From: Thalassococcus sp. S3
Lineage (GTDB): Bacteria > Pseudomonadota > Alphaproteobacteria > Rhodobacterales > Rhodobacteraceae
Reading direction: 5' to 3'
NCBI RefSeq assembly: GCF_004216475.1
Contig: NZ_CP022303.1
Coordinates: 62,001-126,000, forward strand
DNA: 64,000 bases
Below are positions 33,646-43,449 of the stretch, one piece after another. The notes beneath the pieces are model-generated. The model was not told the DNA's origin. It worked only from the letters and a program-made list of their open reading frames with translations, and did no database searches. Each line of letters begins with the position of its first letter. Within the stretch, counting starts at the first letter, position 1. The translations under genes and the position numbers were made by a program.

Positions 33646-34515
33646 ATGATTGGTATCGTAGGGATCGTCGTGATCTTCGTCATGGTGTTCGGTGGCTATC
33701 TGGCGGCCGGTGGGAAGATGGGCATCATCATGAAGTCTCTCCCGTTCGAGATTACCATGATCGGCGGGGCGGCAGTCGGAGCTTTTCTGATCAGCAACGA
33801 TTTTGCCGCTGTCAAACACACCGTCAAGGACATCGGCAAGGTGTTCAAGGGACCAAAATGGAAGCCCGAGGATTACCGCGACCTTCTTTGCCTCCTTTTC
33901 GAATTGATCCGGATCGCCCGGCAGAACCCCGTCGCCGTTGAAGAGCATGTCGAAAACCCATCAGAGTCTTCGGTTTTCGGGAAGTACCCCAAGATCCAGG
34001 CGGACAAGGAAGCCGTCGAGTTGATCTGCGATACGATGCGATCGGCATCCATGAACTATGACGACCCGCATCAGGTCGAAGAGGTGCTGGAAAAGCGCAT
34101 GGAAACTAACATGCATCATGCAATGCATTCCAGCCATGCGCTCCAGACCGTGGCCGACGGGCTTCCCGCCCTTGGGATCGTTGCTGCCGTCCTCGGCGTG
34201 ATCAAAACAATGGCGTCCATTGACCAGCCGCCCGAAATTCTTGGCAAGCTTATCGGCGGGGCCCTTGTGGGAACTTTCCTAGGCGTTTTTCTCGCCTATG
34301 GCCTGGTCGGTCCATTTGCCGCCAAGGTAAAAACCGTGACCGAGGAGGATGGGCATTTTTACCAGCTTATCCGCGAAGTGCTCGTCGCCAATCTGCACAA
34401 TCACGCGACCAACATTTGCATTGAGGTTGGTAGACAGAATACCCCCGCGCAATTCCGCCCTTCCTTCACCGAACTCGAAGAAGCGTTGAAAGGTCTCAAG
34501 CAGGACGCGGCTTAA
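33646..34515 (+). CDS. motA: flagellar motor stator protein MotA
   Basis: A 289-residue four-helix membrane protein. GIVGIVVIFVMVFGGYLA opens the first helix, and LPALGIVAAVLGVIKTM carries the conserved Pro and Gly near the ion channel. The ATG at 33646 matches the family start; the frame is open from 33613. Its last base overlaps the next gene start. It pairs with MotB encoded 5 kb away on the other strand. Confidence 0.96.
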   Translation: MIGIVGIVVIFVMVFGGYLAAGGKMGIIMKSLPFEITMIGGAAVGAFLISNDFAAVKHTVKDIGKVFKGPKWKPEDYRDLLCLLFELIRIARQNPVAVEEHVENPSESSVFGKYPKIQADKEAVELICDTMRSASMNYDDPHQVEEVLEKRMETNMHHAMHSSHALQTVADGLPALGIVAAVLGVIKTMASIDQPPEILGKLIGGALVGTFLGVFLAYGLVGPFAAKVKTVTEEDGHFYQLIREVLVANLHNHATNICIEVGRQNTPAQFRPSFTELEEALKGLKQDAA

Positions 34516-36797
34516 TGCGACATTACTTGCTTTCGTTTCTCTTCGTCTTCACGGCATTCAGCGCCTATGCGCAGACAGTGACAATACGTTCGGGGGATCA
34601 CCCCACGTTCACGCGTCTCGTGTTCACCGTGCCGACCAATGCGCGCTGGACGCTGGAGACCGATCGCTCGACGGTCTCTCTTTCCCTTGCCGGTGGCCCT
34701 TTCTCTTTCGACATCAGCGGGGTTTTCTCAAGGATTGATCGCAACCGGGTTCGTGACGTCCGCCCGCGTGCGGGACGAAACAATGTCCTTATTGACTTGG
34801 CATGCGACTGCGACGTTCAGGCTTTCAAGGCGTCGGACACGCTTTTGGTCGTCGATGTCTCTGACCAGGCGGAGACCGCAGAGACTTCAAAGACACGCGC
34901 CTCCTTTTTGGACTTCAGCAACTCGGTAACGCCCTATCGGTTTTCCGCCGTTGCCAACGATCAACTCATCAAAAGACCCGTGCTCCCCTCTGACGAGGAC
35001 AAAGCTAACGAAGATATCGACGGGTCTTGGGATGCCAATCGCCTGCTGGACGATGCCGCCGCGCGTACGCGCAACGTCAACGCGTCCGAAAGGCGCCTTC
35101 TTGAACAAATCGGTCGCGCGGCGACCCAGGGTCTTCTTGAAACGCGGGCGCCCAATCTCGATCAGATCAAGGCGTCATCTGATCGGAGAAATCCTCCCGT
35201 AGACTCAGCTGAAATACCTCAGGATCCGGCGCCAAGGTCCTCTCCGAGGACAACCCGAAACGGCCAGGTGAGCATCAAGGCGACATCCAGTATCGATCAG
35301 GAATTGGCCGCCGTTCTGGGCGAGGCTTTCACGTCGGGCGATGGTCAGGCGTGTTTGCCTGACACGGCACTGGACCTCGCCTCATGGGGCGATGGGCGCC
35401 CCTTTCATCAGCAGATAGGAGATCTGCGTCTCGCGCTTTACGGTGAATTTGACGCGATTTCGCCGTCATCCGTTCTGTCGCTTGCCAAGACATATCTCCA
35501 TTTCGGATTTGGCACCGAAGCGATCCATTCGCTTTCGCTGTCTCCGTCGCGTGGGGAGGAGTTCGATACCCTGTTCGCCATGGCCAAGATCCTGGACGGT
35601 CTTCCAAGCCCGCGACCGTCTCCCTTCGCGGGTCAGATGGACTGTCAGGGCGATGCGGCAATGTGGTCGGTCCTGGCCGCGGGTCGTATCGAAAAGGGCG
35701 CGCCGATCAAACTGGAGGCTTTGCAACGCACGATATCTGATCTTCCACCTCATCTGCGCGGCCAACTTGGACCGCGATTGGCATCTTACCTGAATGATGC
35801 AGCCTATCATGAAACGGCCAAAACCATATTGAGGTTCGTTGAGCGAGGATCGAAACGGGCGAGTGATGAGAGCATTCTTGTGCAGTCCGAGATTTCCGAA
35901 AAAGCCGGCGAGACGGACAAGGCGAACGCCATGCTTGAAGAGGTGGTAGAGAGTGGATCGGACCTCGCGCCTTTGGCCCTTCTCAAACGCGTCCGATACG
36001 CTGAACAGCGTGGTCTCGGGCTCGACCCCGAAACGCCCTTGCTGATCGAATCCTATATCTCCGAGCTCGACGGAACAGACGTGTCGATCTCCCTCAAGGA
36101 TGCGTTGGTGAGAGCCTATGCGATCCTCGGGGACTTCCCGGCTGCATTCAAAGCGTTGTCGCTGTTTCGGTCAGATCATCCCAACGAAGATACCCAGGAC
36201 CTTGTCGGTGATTTTGCCGATGCTCTGACTGAAACGGCCAATGATGTCACATTCCTGGATATCGTGTTCGATGGCTTGAAGAACGACGTGGCAACATTGT
36301 CGGACGCGTCCAGAACGAAGTTGGCTGACAGGTTGGTCGCGTTGGGCTTTGCCCAACGGGCCATGGACGTACTGGCAAAATCAGAACGACCTTTGCCTGA
36401 CCAACGGATCACGATGGCCCGTGCTGCTTTGTCGCTGGGACGGCCCCGGCAGGCAGAGCTTCATCTTCTCGGGCTCGAAACCGAAGAGGCTCATTCGCTG
36501 CGCGCTGAAGCTCTTGAACAGGCCGGGGACTTTGAAGAAATTCTTGCATTGGAGGGGATTGCGCCAGAAAGCGACGTCTTGCGGCGGGCGGCCTGGCATC
36601 TCGGTCGTGATGGGGGCATTGCCGCGGAAGAAGGCAGTCCCTACCAAACCCCAGCTCTTCCGCAACCGAGCAATCCAATTGACGTCGAACGCGAACGGTC
36701 ACTTTCGCACTCCAGTACATTGCTGGCCAGTAGTGCCGATCTGCGTCTGCAATTGAATGATCTGTTGAAGACGCACTCGGTTCTACAGGATCGCTGA
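34515..36797 (+). CDS. large periplasmic protein of unknown function following motA
   Basis: A 760-residue protein with a clear signal peptide (about 1-19, ending AYA). A beta-rich N-terminal part (TVTIRSGDHPTFTRLVFTV) resembles an AMIN-type domain. The remainder is mostly helical with TPR-like periodicity (about 340-700) and two disordered stretches near 195-260 and 705-730. The start codon overlaps motA by 1 base, so it belongs to the motor operon. It may play the role of the periplasmic motility protein MotC/MotK, with MotE as chaperone; that is inferred from position and architecture only. Confidence 0.7.
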   Translation: MRHYLLSFLFVFTAFSAYAQTVTIRSGDHPTFTRLVFTVPTNARWTLETDRSTVSLSLAGGPFSFDISGVFSRIDRNRVRDVRPRAGRNNVLIDLACDCDVQAFKASDTLLVVDVSDQAETAETSKTRASFLDFSNSVTPYRFSAVANDQLIKRPVLPSDEDKANEDIDGSWDANRLLDDAAARTRNVNASERRLLEQIGRAATQGLLETRAPNLDQIKASSDRRNPPVDSAEIPQDPAPRSSPRTTRNGQVSIKATSSIDQELAAVLGEAFTSGDGQACLPDTALDLASWGDGRPFHQQIGDLRLALYGEFDAISPSSVLSLAKTYLHFGFGTEAIHSLSLSPSRGEEFDTLFAMAKILDGLPSPRPSPFAGQMDCQGDAAMWSVLAAGRIEKGAPIKLEALQRTISDLPPHLRGQLGPRLASYLNDAAYHETAKTILRFVERGSKRASDESILVQSEISEKAGETDKANAMLEEVVESGSDLAPLALLKRVRYAEQRGLGLDPETPLLIESYISELDGTDVSISLKDALVRAYAILGDFPAAFKALSLFRSDHPNEDTQDLVGDFADALTETANDVTFLDIVFDGLKNDVATLSDASRTKLADRLVALGFAQRAMDVLAKSERPLPDQRITMARAALSLGRPRQAELHLLGLETEEAHSLRAEALEQAGDFEEILALEGIAPESDVLRRAAWHLGRDGGIAAEEGSPYQTPALPQPSNPIDVERERSLSHSSTLLASSADLRLQLNDLLKTHSVLQDR

Positions 36798-36882
36798 GGC
36801 GAACACGCAGCTGATTACGAAATGTAAATGTTCACGATTTAGTCTGTCACTGGACCTCGGATCGATAAGTTTGGTTGGCAGA

Positions 36883-37641
36883 ATGCCTAAGAAACAGCCC
36901 ATGAAACATGCGTGCCTTGCCCGAGCGAGACGCACTTGCGCGGCGCAAATACACAGGCTCAGCGCAATCCTTGCGATTGTGGTGGGGTCTGCATCGGCAA
37001 ATGTCGGGCTGGCAAGAACGGATACCGAAAACATCTGTGACCACGCCGCCATTCGGGCCGCTCGGGATCAAGACGTTCCTGTCGATGTGATGAGGACGAT
37101 CACCCGGGTCGAAACCGGACGATCCCGTAACGAGGCAGTGGTGCCCTGGCCTTGGACGGTCAATATGGAGGGTGAAGGGCGCTGGTTTGCGACCGAAGAC
37201 GAAGCGCGTGCCTATGTCTTTCGGCACTTCAAAAACGGCGCGCGCAGCTTTGATGTCGGCTGCTTCCAGATCAACTACAAGTGGCATCATCAGGCATTTC
37301 GCTCGATCGACGAGATGTTCGATCCGGAGATCAACGCGACCTATGCCGCAGAATTCCTGAGATCGCTCTTTGTCGAATTCGGCGACTGGTCAAAGGCCGC
37401 CGGTGCATACCATTCCCGCACGCCTGTTTACGCACGCAAATACGCAAAGAAATTTGATCAGGTCCGTGCGCGTCTTGATCCGGCACCCCCTCAAGGCACG
37501 CGGGTTCGCGGGGCATCCCTTGCAGACCCCTTTGCGCCCTCAAATACCTCTGCCGGTCCGCCCGGTTCTCTGGTTCGACTGGCGCCGAAACGCAATGCCG
37601 GTCAGCTGTCTCTCTTTCACACTTCCAGGCGCGGGAACTAG
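36883..37641 (+). CDS. lytic transglycosylase (SLT type) in the flagellar operon
   Basis: About 252 residues (ATG at 36883, or 36901 for a 246-residue form). A hydrophobic export segment ends near residue 45. The SLT fold is marked by the catalytic Glu in TRVETGRS, GCFQINY and AAGAYHSRTP. It cuts peptidoglycan, probably to let the rod or stator through the wall, replacing the muramidase domain absent from the short FlgJ at 51243. It lies 3 bases before flhA. Confidence 0.85.
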   Translation: MPKKQPMKHACLARARRTCAAQIHRLSAILAIVVGSASANVGLARTDTENICDHAAIRAARDQDVPVDVMRTITRVETGRSRNEAVVPWPWTVNMEGEGRWFATEDEARAYVFRHFKNGARSFDVGCFQINYKWHHQAFRSIDEMFDPEINATYAAEFLRSLFVEFGDWSKAAGAYHSRTPVYARKYAKKFDQVRARLDPAPPQGTRVRGASLADPFAPSNTSAGPPGSLVRLAPKRNAGQLSLFHTSRRGN

Positions 37642-37644
37642 GAC

Positions 37645-39732
37645 ATGAAAACCCTTTCCGCTCAGGCTTTTTTCAGCCCCACCGTTCTGCTTGCTCTGGC
37701 CTTGATGGCTGTCATCGTGATGATGGTTCTTCCGATGCCGGCTTGGATCCTCGACATTGGGCTGGCGGCATCCTTCGCTCTTGCCATCCTGATTTTTACC
37801 GTCACGCTTTTTATCGAGAAGCCGTTGGATTTCTCTGCGTTTCCGACCGTGCTGCTGGCATCTTTGATGTTGCGTCTTTCTCTCAACGTCTCCTCGACCA
37901 AACTCATCATCGGAGAAGGGCATACCGGCACCGATGCGGCCGGCAATGTCATCGAGGGGTTCGCGCAATTCGTCATGGGCGGCAGTGTCTTTCTCGGCCT
38001 GGTGACGTTTGGCGTGCTCCTGATCGTGAATTTCATGGTGATCACGAAGGGTGCTGCGCGGATGGCTGAGGTCGGCGCCCGTTTTGCGTTGGACGGTATG
38101 CCGGGCAAGCAACTTGCCATCGACAGTGATATGTCAGCGGGCGCGATCGACCATGTGCAGGCCAAGGCGCGTCGGGAAACGGAACAGCAAGAGACGACCT
38201 TTTTTGGATCGCTCGACGGCGCATCGAAGTTCGTGAAGGGCGACGCGATCGCCGGCCTTCTCATCACTCTGATGAACCTCGTGATGGGTCTGATCATGGG
38301 CATTGTCGTGCACGACATGCCAATCGGCTCTGCATTTGAAACCTACGCGATATTGACCGTTGGTGACGGTCTCGTTTCTCAGATCCCCGCCGTGATCATT
38401 TCCATCGCGTCGGCGCTTCTGCTCGCCCGGGGCGGTGCGCAAGGCGCGACCGATCTTGCCTTGCTTTCGCAGCTTGGCAAGCACCCTGCCGCACTGGCGA
38501 CGGTGGCTCTCCTGATGGGTCTGTTCGCGCTTATCCCGGGCCTGCCCTTCGTGCCGTTTCTATGCGGTGGGCTCGTACTTGGGCTGGCCGCATATCTGGT
38601 CTTCCGTCGTGAAAGAGAAGCGGCCGACCGCGCCGACCGCGAAGAGGTTCAGCCCGATGCGCCCGTTTCGAAACCGATCGGGGACGTGCTTGACCTCGAT
38701 GACATCCATGTGGAGTTCTCGTCCGATCTGGTAAACATGGTGCTTGATCCGGGAACGGGCCTCGATGCCCGGATTGCGAATATGCGCACCCATGTTGCAA
38801 CCGTCTTTGGTCTGATCCTGCCTGAAATCCGCCTGACCGACCAGCCGAGCCTGCCAATCGGCACATATCTCATTCGCATTCAGGGCGTCGAACAGGTGCG
38901 GGGTGTTTTGCACCCTGATCTCGTGCTGGCCCTCCTTTCGGATCAGGCCGAAGATGCGCCCAACGGAACAGATGTCGTCGAGCCCGTTTATGGTGCTCCG
39001 GCCCGTTGGATCAATCCCAAGGATCAGGAGGATGCGGCGGTGGCCGGTCTGACCATCGTTACACCGACAGAGATCCTCGCGACCCATCTTCTTGAGGTGA
39101 TCAAACGTAATTTCAGTCGCCTTCTGACGTTGAAGACGCTGCGCAGGATCCTGACCGAGATGGTGAATGTCAGCGATGCCCGCCGCGCCGATGCAAACAG
39201 GAAATTCCTGGATGAGCTTATCCCCGACAAGGTTCCGATCGATGTTCTGCATGCGGTGCTCCGCCTGCTGCTGGAGGAACAGGTCTCCATCCGCAATCTG
39301 GCGCTCATCATCGAGGCCACCGCCGAAGCGCGCATGCTGACCACCCAACCCGACGCGATCTGCGAATTGGTGCGCCAGAAGCTGGGCTTCCAGCTGGTGG
39401 CCGATATGCGGCGTGAGGACGGGACCATACCGCTCGTCCAGCTTGCCTCGGAATGGGAGGAGATGTTTGCGAGCTATCAGATCGAAACCGAGCGTGGCGG
39501 CGTCGACATTGCCCTACCGCCCGAGGAGTTCAACAGACTGGCCGCTGCATTGTCCGACAGGCTCTTTGAAATGTCTGAGCGTGGTCTCTTTCCGGCTGTC
39601 GTTACCTCTACGCGGCGCCGGCGTTTTCTCAGGACGGTCATGAAAACGAAGGGCATGAACAATCCCGTTCTTTCGTTCGAAGAAATCGGACTTGAAGCCA
39701 AGCCAGCACTGGTTGGAGTGATTGCCGCATGA
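37645..39732 (+). CDS. flhA: flagellar export gate protein FlhA
   Basis: A 695-residue protein with eight transmembrane helices in the first 330 residues, the FHIPEP-region segment (MAEVGARFALDGMPGKQLAI), and a large cytoplasmic domain that docks export chaperones. Length and motifs match FlhA throughout. It overlaps fliR by 4 bases, giving an flhA-fliR-flhB order. Confidence 0.98.
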   Translation: MKTLSAQAFFSPTVLLALALMAVIVMMVLPMPAWILDIGLAASFALAILIFTVTLFIEKPLDFSAFPTVLLASLMLRLSLNVSSTKLIIGEGHTGTDAAGNVIEGFAQFVMGGSVFLGLVTFGVLLIVNFMVITKGAARMAEVGARFALDGMPGKQLAIDSDMSAGAIDHVQAKARRETEQQETTFFGSLDGASKFVKGDAIAGLLITLMNLVMGLIMGIVVHDMPIGSAFETYAILTVGDGLVSQIPAVIISIASALLLARGGAQGATDLALLSQLGKHPAALATVALLMGLFALIPGLPFVPFLCGGLVLGLAAYLVFRREREAADRADREEVQPDAPVSKPIGDVLDLDDIHVEFSSDLVNMVLDPGTGLDARIANMRTHVATVFGLILPEIRLTDQPSLPIGTYLIRIQGVEQVRGVLHPDLVLALLSDQAEDAPNGTDVVEPVYGAPARWINPKDQEDAAVAGLTIVTPTEILATHLLEVIKRNFSRLLTLKTLRRILTEMVNVSDARRADANRKFLDELIPDKVPIDVLHAVLRLLLEEQVSIRNLALIIEATAEARMLTTQPDAICELVRQKLGFQLVADMRREDGTIPLVQLASEWEEMFASYQIETERGGVDIALPPEEFNRLAAALSDRLFEMSERGLFPAVVTSTRRRRFLRTVMKTKGMNNPVLSFEEIGLEAKPALVGVIAA

Positions 39733-40502
39733 TTTCGGTGCCCGTCGCTTTTCTCGATACGCTGGAGAATGGCTTGTGGCTCTTTGCTGCGATCTTCCTG
39801 CGGGTGTCCGCGCTGATCTCCGTCATGCCCGCCTTCGGCGAGCGATCGGTCCCGGTGCGGATCAAGCTGGTCCTGTCGATAATGTTCGCGCTGGTGATCT
39901 TTCCAGCCGTGCCCGGTTTTGAACCACCGACCTCTCTCACGACACTCTCCCGATTTGCGCTGACCGAAACCGTGATCGGTCTGGCCTTTGGCATGGGCTT
40001 GAGGCTCTTTATTCTCGCCTTGCAAACGGCCGGCGCGATTGCCGCACAATCGACATCGCTTTCGCAGATCCTGGGTGGAGCTGCCGTCGATCCGTTGCCG
40101 GCAATGGGATACATCCTTGTCCTCGCCGGTCTCGCGCTCGCTGTGATGGCAGGCCTTCACGTGCGGGCGGCTGAACTCCTGCTTTTGACCTACGAACTCT
40201 TTCCCGCCGGGCGGTTTCCGGATGGGCAGATTCTATCGTCTTGGGGATTGGCCCAGACCGCGCGCGCATTCTCGCTGGCGTTCACGCTGGCAGCCCCGTT
40301 TGTGATCGCCTCTCTTGTCTATAATCTCGCCCTCGGCGCGATCAATCGGGCGATGCCGCAGCTGATGGTCGCCTTTGTCGGTGCGCCGGTTATCACATTT
40401 GGCGGATTGGCGCTGTTGTTGATCACCGCACCGGTTCTTCTGCAGGTCTGGCTTGATGCATTGATAGGCTTCAGTCGCAATCCGATGGCCGCGCCCGGAT
40501 GA
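39729..40502 (+). CDS. fliR: flagellar export gate protein FliR
   Basis: A 257-residue membrane protein with six hydrophobic segments. FLRVSALISVMPAFGERSVP and IAAQSTSLSQILGG fit FliR/SctT. It overlaps flhA and flhB by 4 bases each, so all three are translationally coupled. It forms the export channel with FliP and FliQ. Confidence 0.96.
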   Translation: MISVPVAFLDTLENGLWLFAAIFLRVSALISVMPAFGERSVPVRIKLVLSIMFALVIFPAVPGFEPPTSLTTLSRFALTETVIGLAFGMGLRLFILALQTAGAIAAQSTSLSQILGGAAVDPLPAMGYILVLAGLALAVMAGLHVRAAELLLLTYELFPAGRFPDGQILSSWGLAQTARAFSLAFTLAAPFVIASLVYNLALGAINRAMPQLMVAFVGAPVITFGGLALLLITAPVLLQVWLDALIGFSRNPMAAPG

Positions 40503-41587
40503 GCCAACAGGACGAAGAGGCCGAAAAGTCCCATGAGGCGACCCCGCAAAAGCTTGAGAAAGCTCGAAAAAAAGGGGAGATCGCCAAATCGACAGACCTG
40601 CTTGTCGCTGCAAGCTATGCCGGGCTGATCCTGGCCATGCTCGCGTCGGGGGCCTATGCCGTGAGCGAAGCCGGTACCCTGATGATGGTGCTGCTCGACC
40701 AATCCGCGGCCCTGTCCGCCCTGGTTTTTGGAGAGCCCGCCTCAGCGCCGATGGGCGGTATCCTCCTTGGTCTGGCTTTGCCGCTTTCGCCGATCTTCGG
40801 CATTCCGTTTTTTGCGGTGATCCTTGCGATATTCGCGCAAAGGGCCTTTGTCTTCGCGCCCACCAAACTGGCGCCCAAGCTGTCGCGCATATCCCTCATC
40901 GGGAATGCGAAGAACAAGTTCGGGCGGTCCGGGCTCTTTGAATTCGCGAAGAGTTTTATCAAGCTCTTGATCTATTCGATCTGCCTGACCTTCTTCCTGC
41001 GCGCGCGCTCCGACGAGATTGTTAGCACGCTTCATTCAAGCCCTGAAATCGTCGCCAGCTACATGATGCGGCTCTGCGTCGAATTTCTTGCCATCGTTTT
41101 GCTGGTGGCCCTCGTCATCGGCGGCATAGATGCGGTCTGGCAGTTTCAGGAGCATCTGCGCAAGAACAGGATGTCCCGCAAGGAGCTGCTGGACGAGACG
41201 AAGGAGGCCGAAGGCGACCCCCATCTCAAGGGCGAACGCCGGCAGCGGGGACAGGCCATTGCCCGGTCGCAGATGATGGCAGAGGTGCCGGACGCTGACG
41301 TCGTTATCGTCAACCCGACCCATTATGCGGTCGCGTTGAAATGGAGCCGGCAAGCCGGCGAGGCCCCGGTCTGCGTGGCCAAGGGCGTGGATGAGATCGC
41401 GGCGAAGATCCGCGAGATCGCGACAGAGGCCGCGGTGCCGATCCATCACGACCCGCCGACCGCCCGGGCGCTTTACGCGACCATGGAGATCGGACAGGAG
41501 ATTGACGAGGTTCACTATCCCGCAGTCGCCGCAGCAATCCGGTTCGCCGAGCAGATGCGCCAGCGGGCAAAGGGACGTGTGACATGA
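40499..41587 (+). CDS. flhB: flagellar export switch protein FlhB
   Basis: A 362-residue protein with four transmembrane helices (about 35-210) and a cytoplasmic domain. The autocleavage motif NPTH is at residues 272-275, followed by YAVALKW. Cleavage there lets FlhB switch from hook to filament substrates together with FliK. The N-terminus (SHEATPQKLEKARKKGEI) is typical. It overlaps fliR and the next gene by 4 bases. Confidence 0.97.
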   Translation: MSQQDEEAEKSHEATPQKLEKARKKGEIAKSTDLLVAASYAGLILAMLASGAYAVSEAGTLMMVLLDQSAALSALVFGEPASAPMGGILLGLALPLSPIFGIPFFAVILAIFAQRAFVFAPTKLAPKLSRISLIGNAKNKFGRSGLFEFAKSFIKLLIYSICLTFFLRARSDEIVSTLHSSPEIVASYMMRLCVEFLAIVLLVALVIGGIDAVWQFQEHLRKNRMSRKELLDETKEAEGDPHLKGERRQRGQAIARSQMMAEVPDADVVIVNPTHYAVALKWSRQAGEAPVCVAKGVDEIAAKIREIATEAAVPIHHDPPTARALYATMEIGQEIDEVHYPAVAAAIRFAEQMRQRAKGRVT

Positions 41588-41985
41588 AGCAAACGGATCT
41601 GGCCGCCCTGGCCGATATCACAGAGCTTGCCTTTCAACGCGAGCAGGCAAAGTTGCAGCCGATCCTGGCAGAAGAGGGTCGCATCCGTCGTGCGCTTGCC
41701 CATCTCGACGAACAGGTTCGCCGTGTCAGAACAGATCCCGAGAGTGTCGCGCTCATGCGGCCCTGCGGTGCGGATGTGGCCTGGCAATCCTGGGAAGGGC
41801 GAACGCGCCGCGCGCTCAATATGCAGTTGGCCCACGTCATGGCAGAGAAAACAGAGCTGCTCCATCGCGTTCGGTCGGCCTTTGGCAAAACCTGCGTCGT
41901 GGATCATCTGCGCAGCGCCATGATCACTGAAAATGCGCGAAGAAAGGCGCGGGAGTTTGAACACAGGGTGTCGTCGCCAGGCTGA
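41584..41985 (+). CDS. small helical protein, FliJ-like by position
   Basis: A 133-residue, strongly helical, charged protein with no membrane segment. Length and predicted coiled-coil character resemble the export chaperone-escort FliJ, and it is coupled to flhB by an ATGA overlap. Sequence similarity to FliJ is not obvious by eye, so this is a positional guess. Confidence 0.6.
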   Translation: MKQTDLAALADITELAFQREQAKLQPILAEEGRIRRALAHLDEQVRRVRTDPESVALMRPCGADVAWQSWEGRTRRALNMQLAHVMAEKTELLHRVRSAFGKTCVVDHLRSAMITENARRKAREFEHRVSSPG

Positions 41986-42127
41986 CCAGCCGCACGGAGC
42001 GCGCGGCGAAGGCCGTAGGCGAGGTAGCTGGCACTGCGCTTTTTCAGTCGGCCCGAAAGATGGAGCAGATCTGTGTCTCGCATCCGGACTGCCGGTGAGA
42101 AGCTTTAACGAACGGTATTCCAAAATC

Positions 42128-42167
42128 AGCGGAAGCGCGCCCCCCCAAGGCGCCGCTGCCTGTTTTT
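42128..42167 (+). terminator. candidate terminator after flhB operon
   Basis: AGCG (42128-42131) pairs with CGCT (42154-42157), and GCGCC (42137-42141) pairs with GGCGC (42149-42153), followed by TTTTT at 42163-42167. It sits in the 227-base gap between convergent operons. The stem has an asymmetric bulge, so strength is uncertain; nothing else is seen in this gap. Confidence 0.45.
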
Positions 42168-42212
42168 AGGTAGAACCCCGAGACCCGAATGGCAGGTCCG
42201 GAGCCGATCCGC

Positions 42213-42692
42213 TCAAACGTCCTGCCGTGCGATATCGACGATCAGAACATCGCTCACCGCATCTCTCAAAATCGGTTTGGCGGTTTCGTAAAGCGCGTTG
42301 CGCAATGCGTTCATATTGCCCGCGCTGGTAAAGGCGCCACTGAACCCTCCGACATTCGCGTGATCGAACAGCACTTGCAAAAAGGCGTCTCTCAGCTTGG
42401 GCTCCTGGGAGAAGACATCTTCGCTCGTGCCCGCATCGACCTCGAGGCTGAGGGACAGAACAACCATTGCCGAAACCCGATCACCCCGTACGACAGGCAC
42501 GACAAACTGGTTGTTCAGCTTCACGTACTCTTTGCTCAGATCCTTTTCCGGCTTTTCGGCGGGCGCCTTTTTCGCATTGTCAGCTGACGGCGCCGCCTCT
42601 TCGGAGGCGGGCGGATCGACAAGAAACATCCCAGCACCGATGCCGCCGCCCGTACCGACAATAAGAAGGAGGATCGGGATCAAAAAGCGCAT
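42213..42692 (-). CDS. second FliL-like basal-body protein
   Basis: A 159-residue protein with an N-terminal transmembrane helix (about 3-25), an acidic Ala/Pro-rich linker, and a FliL-type periplasmic domain: YVKLNNQFVVPVV, then EPKLRDAFLQVLFDHANV. GGAGGG 4 bases before the ATG at 42692 sets the start; the open frame runs further upstream into flgH. It is the last gene of the flgB operon and is distinct from fliL at 32099. Confidence 0.8.
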   Translation of the reverse strand: MRFLIPILLLIVGTGGGIGAGMFLVDPPASEEAAPSADNAKKAPAEKPEKDLSKEYVKLNNQFVVPVVRGDRVSAMVVLSLSLEVDAGTSEDVFSQEPKLRDAFLQVLFDHANVGGFSGAFTSAGNMNALRNALYETAKPILRDAVSDVLIVDIARQDV

Positions 42693-42702
42693 CGGACCCT
42701 CC

Positions 42703-43437
42703 TTAGAATGGCAGAACGGCGTCGAGCACCTGTTGGCCGATCCGCGGTTGCTGCACATCGGTGATCTGGCCGCGCCCGCCATAGGAGACGCGCGCCGACG
42801 CGATCTTGTCGTAGGTAATCTCGTTCTGGCGCGACACATCCTCCGGCCGGACGAAGCCTGAGACAAGCAATTCGCGCAACTCGAAATTCACCCGCAATTC
42901 CTGAGAGCCCATGATCGACAAGACACCGTTTGGCAGAACATCCACCACGGTTGCAGCGACACGTAGCTCAAGTTTCTCCTTACGCTTGACCGAGCCGCTG
43001 CCGCCGCTTGAGCTGGAGGAATCCAGCGAGACCGCGTCGGCCAGGCTTGCGCCCTCCGGCAGCTTTTCGTCCGCGCGTTGAGGCAGACCCAGAAGCTGTG
43101 GAACGCGCAGGCTCTCTGATCCGTTGCGCGCGCGGGCCGTGTCGTTCGAGATCTCGGCCTTTTCGTCGATCTCGATGACGACGGTCATGATATCGCCGCG
43201 CTTCATCGCTCTCCGGTCACCGAAAAGGGATTGCCTGTTGCCGCTCCAAAGCGAGGCCTCATCTGCTGGCGCTTCGGCGTCCAGCGTCACCGGCAGGCCT
43301 GGAGAGAGCATCGCGACATGCTCCCGCGTTTCGGTTGCGGGAGAGAAAGTCGGCGCCCGGCCCAGGTGGTCGAGACGCGCGCAAGCGCCCAGCAAGGCCG
43401 TGGCTGATGCTGCAAGAAGAAGCGTTCTGAGTGCCAT
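42703..43437 (-). CDS. flgH: flagellar L-ring lipoprotein FlgH
   Basis: A 244-residue outer-membrane lipoprotein: lipobox LLGAC with Cys19, then SLFGDRRAMKRGDIMTVVIE and GSQELRVNFELRELLVSGFV, all standard for FlgH. It forms the L ring and anchors the rod in the outer membrane. It lies between flgA and the second fliL-like gene. Confidence 0.97.
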   Translation of the reverse strand: MALRTLLLAASATALLGACARLDHLGRAPTFSPATETREHVAMLSPGLPVTLDAEAPADEASLWSGNRQSLFGDRRAMKRGDIMTVVIEIDEKAEISNDTARARNGSESLRVPQLLGLPQRADEKLPEGASLADAVSLDSSSSSGGSGSVKRKEKLELRVAATVVDVLPNGVLSIMGSQELRVNFELRELLVSGFVRPEDVSRQNEITYDKIASARVSYGGRGQITDVQQPRIGQQVLDAVLPF

Positions 43438-43449
43438 GGCGAAATGTCC

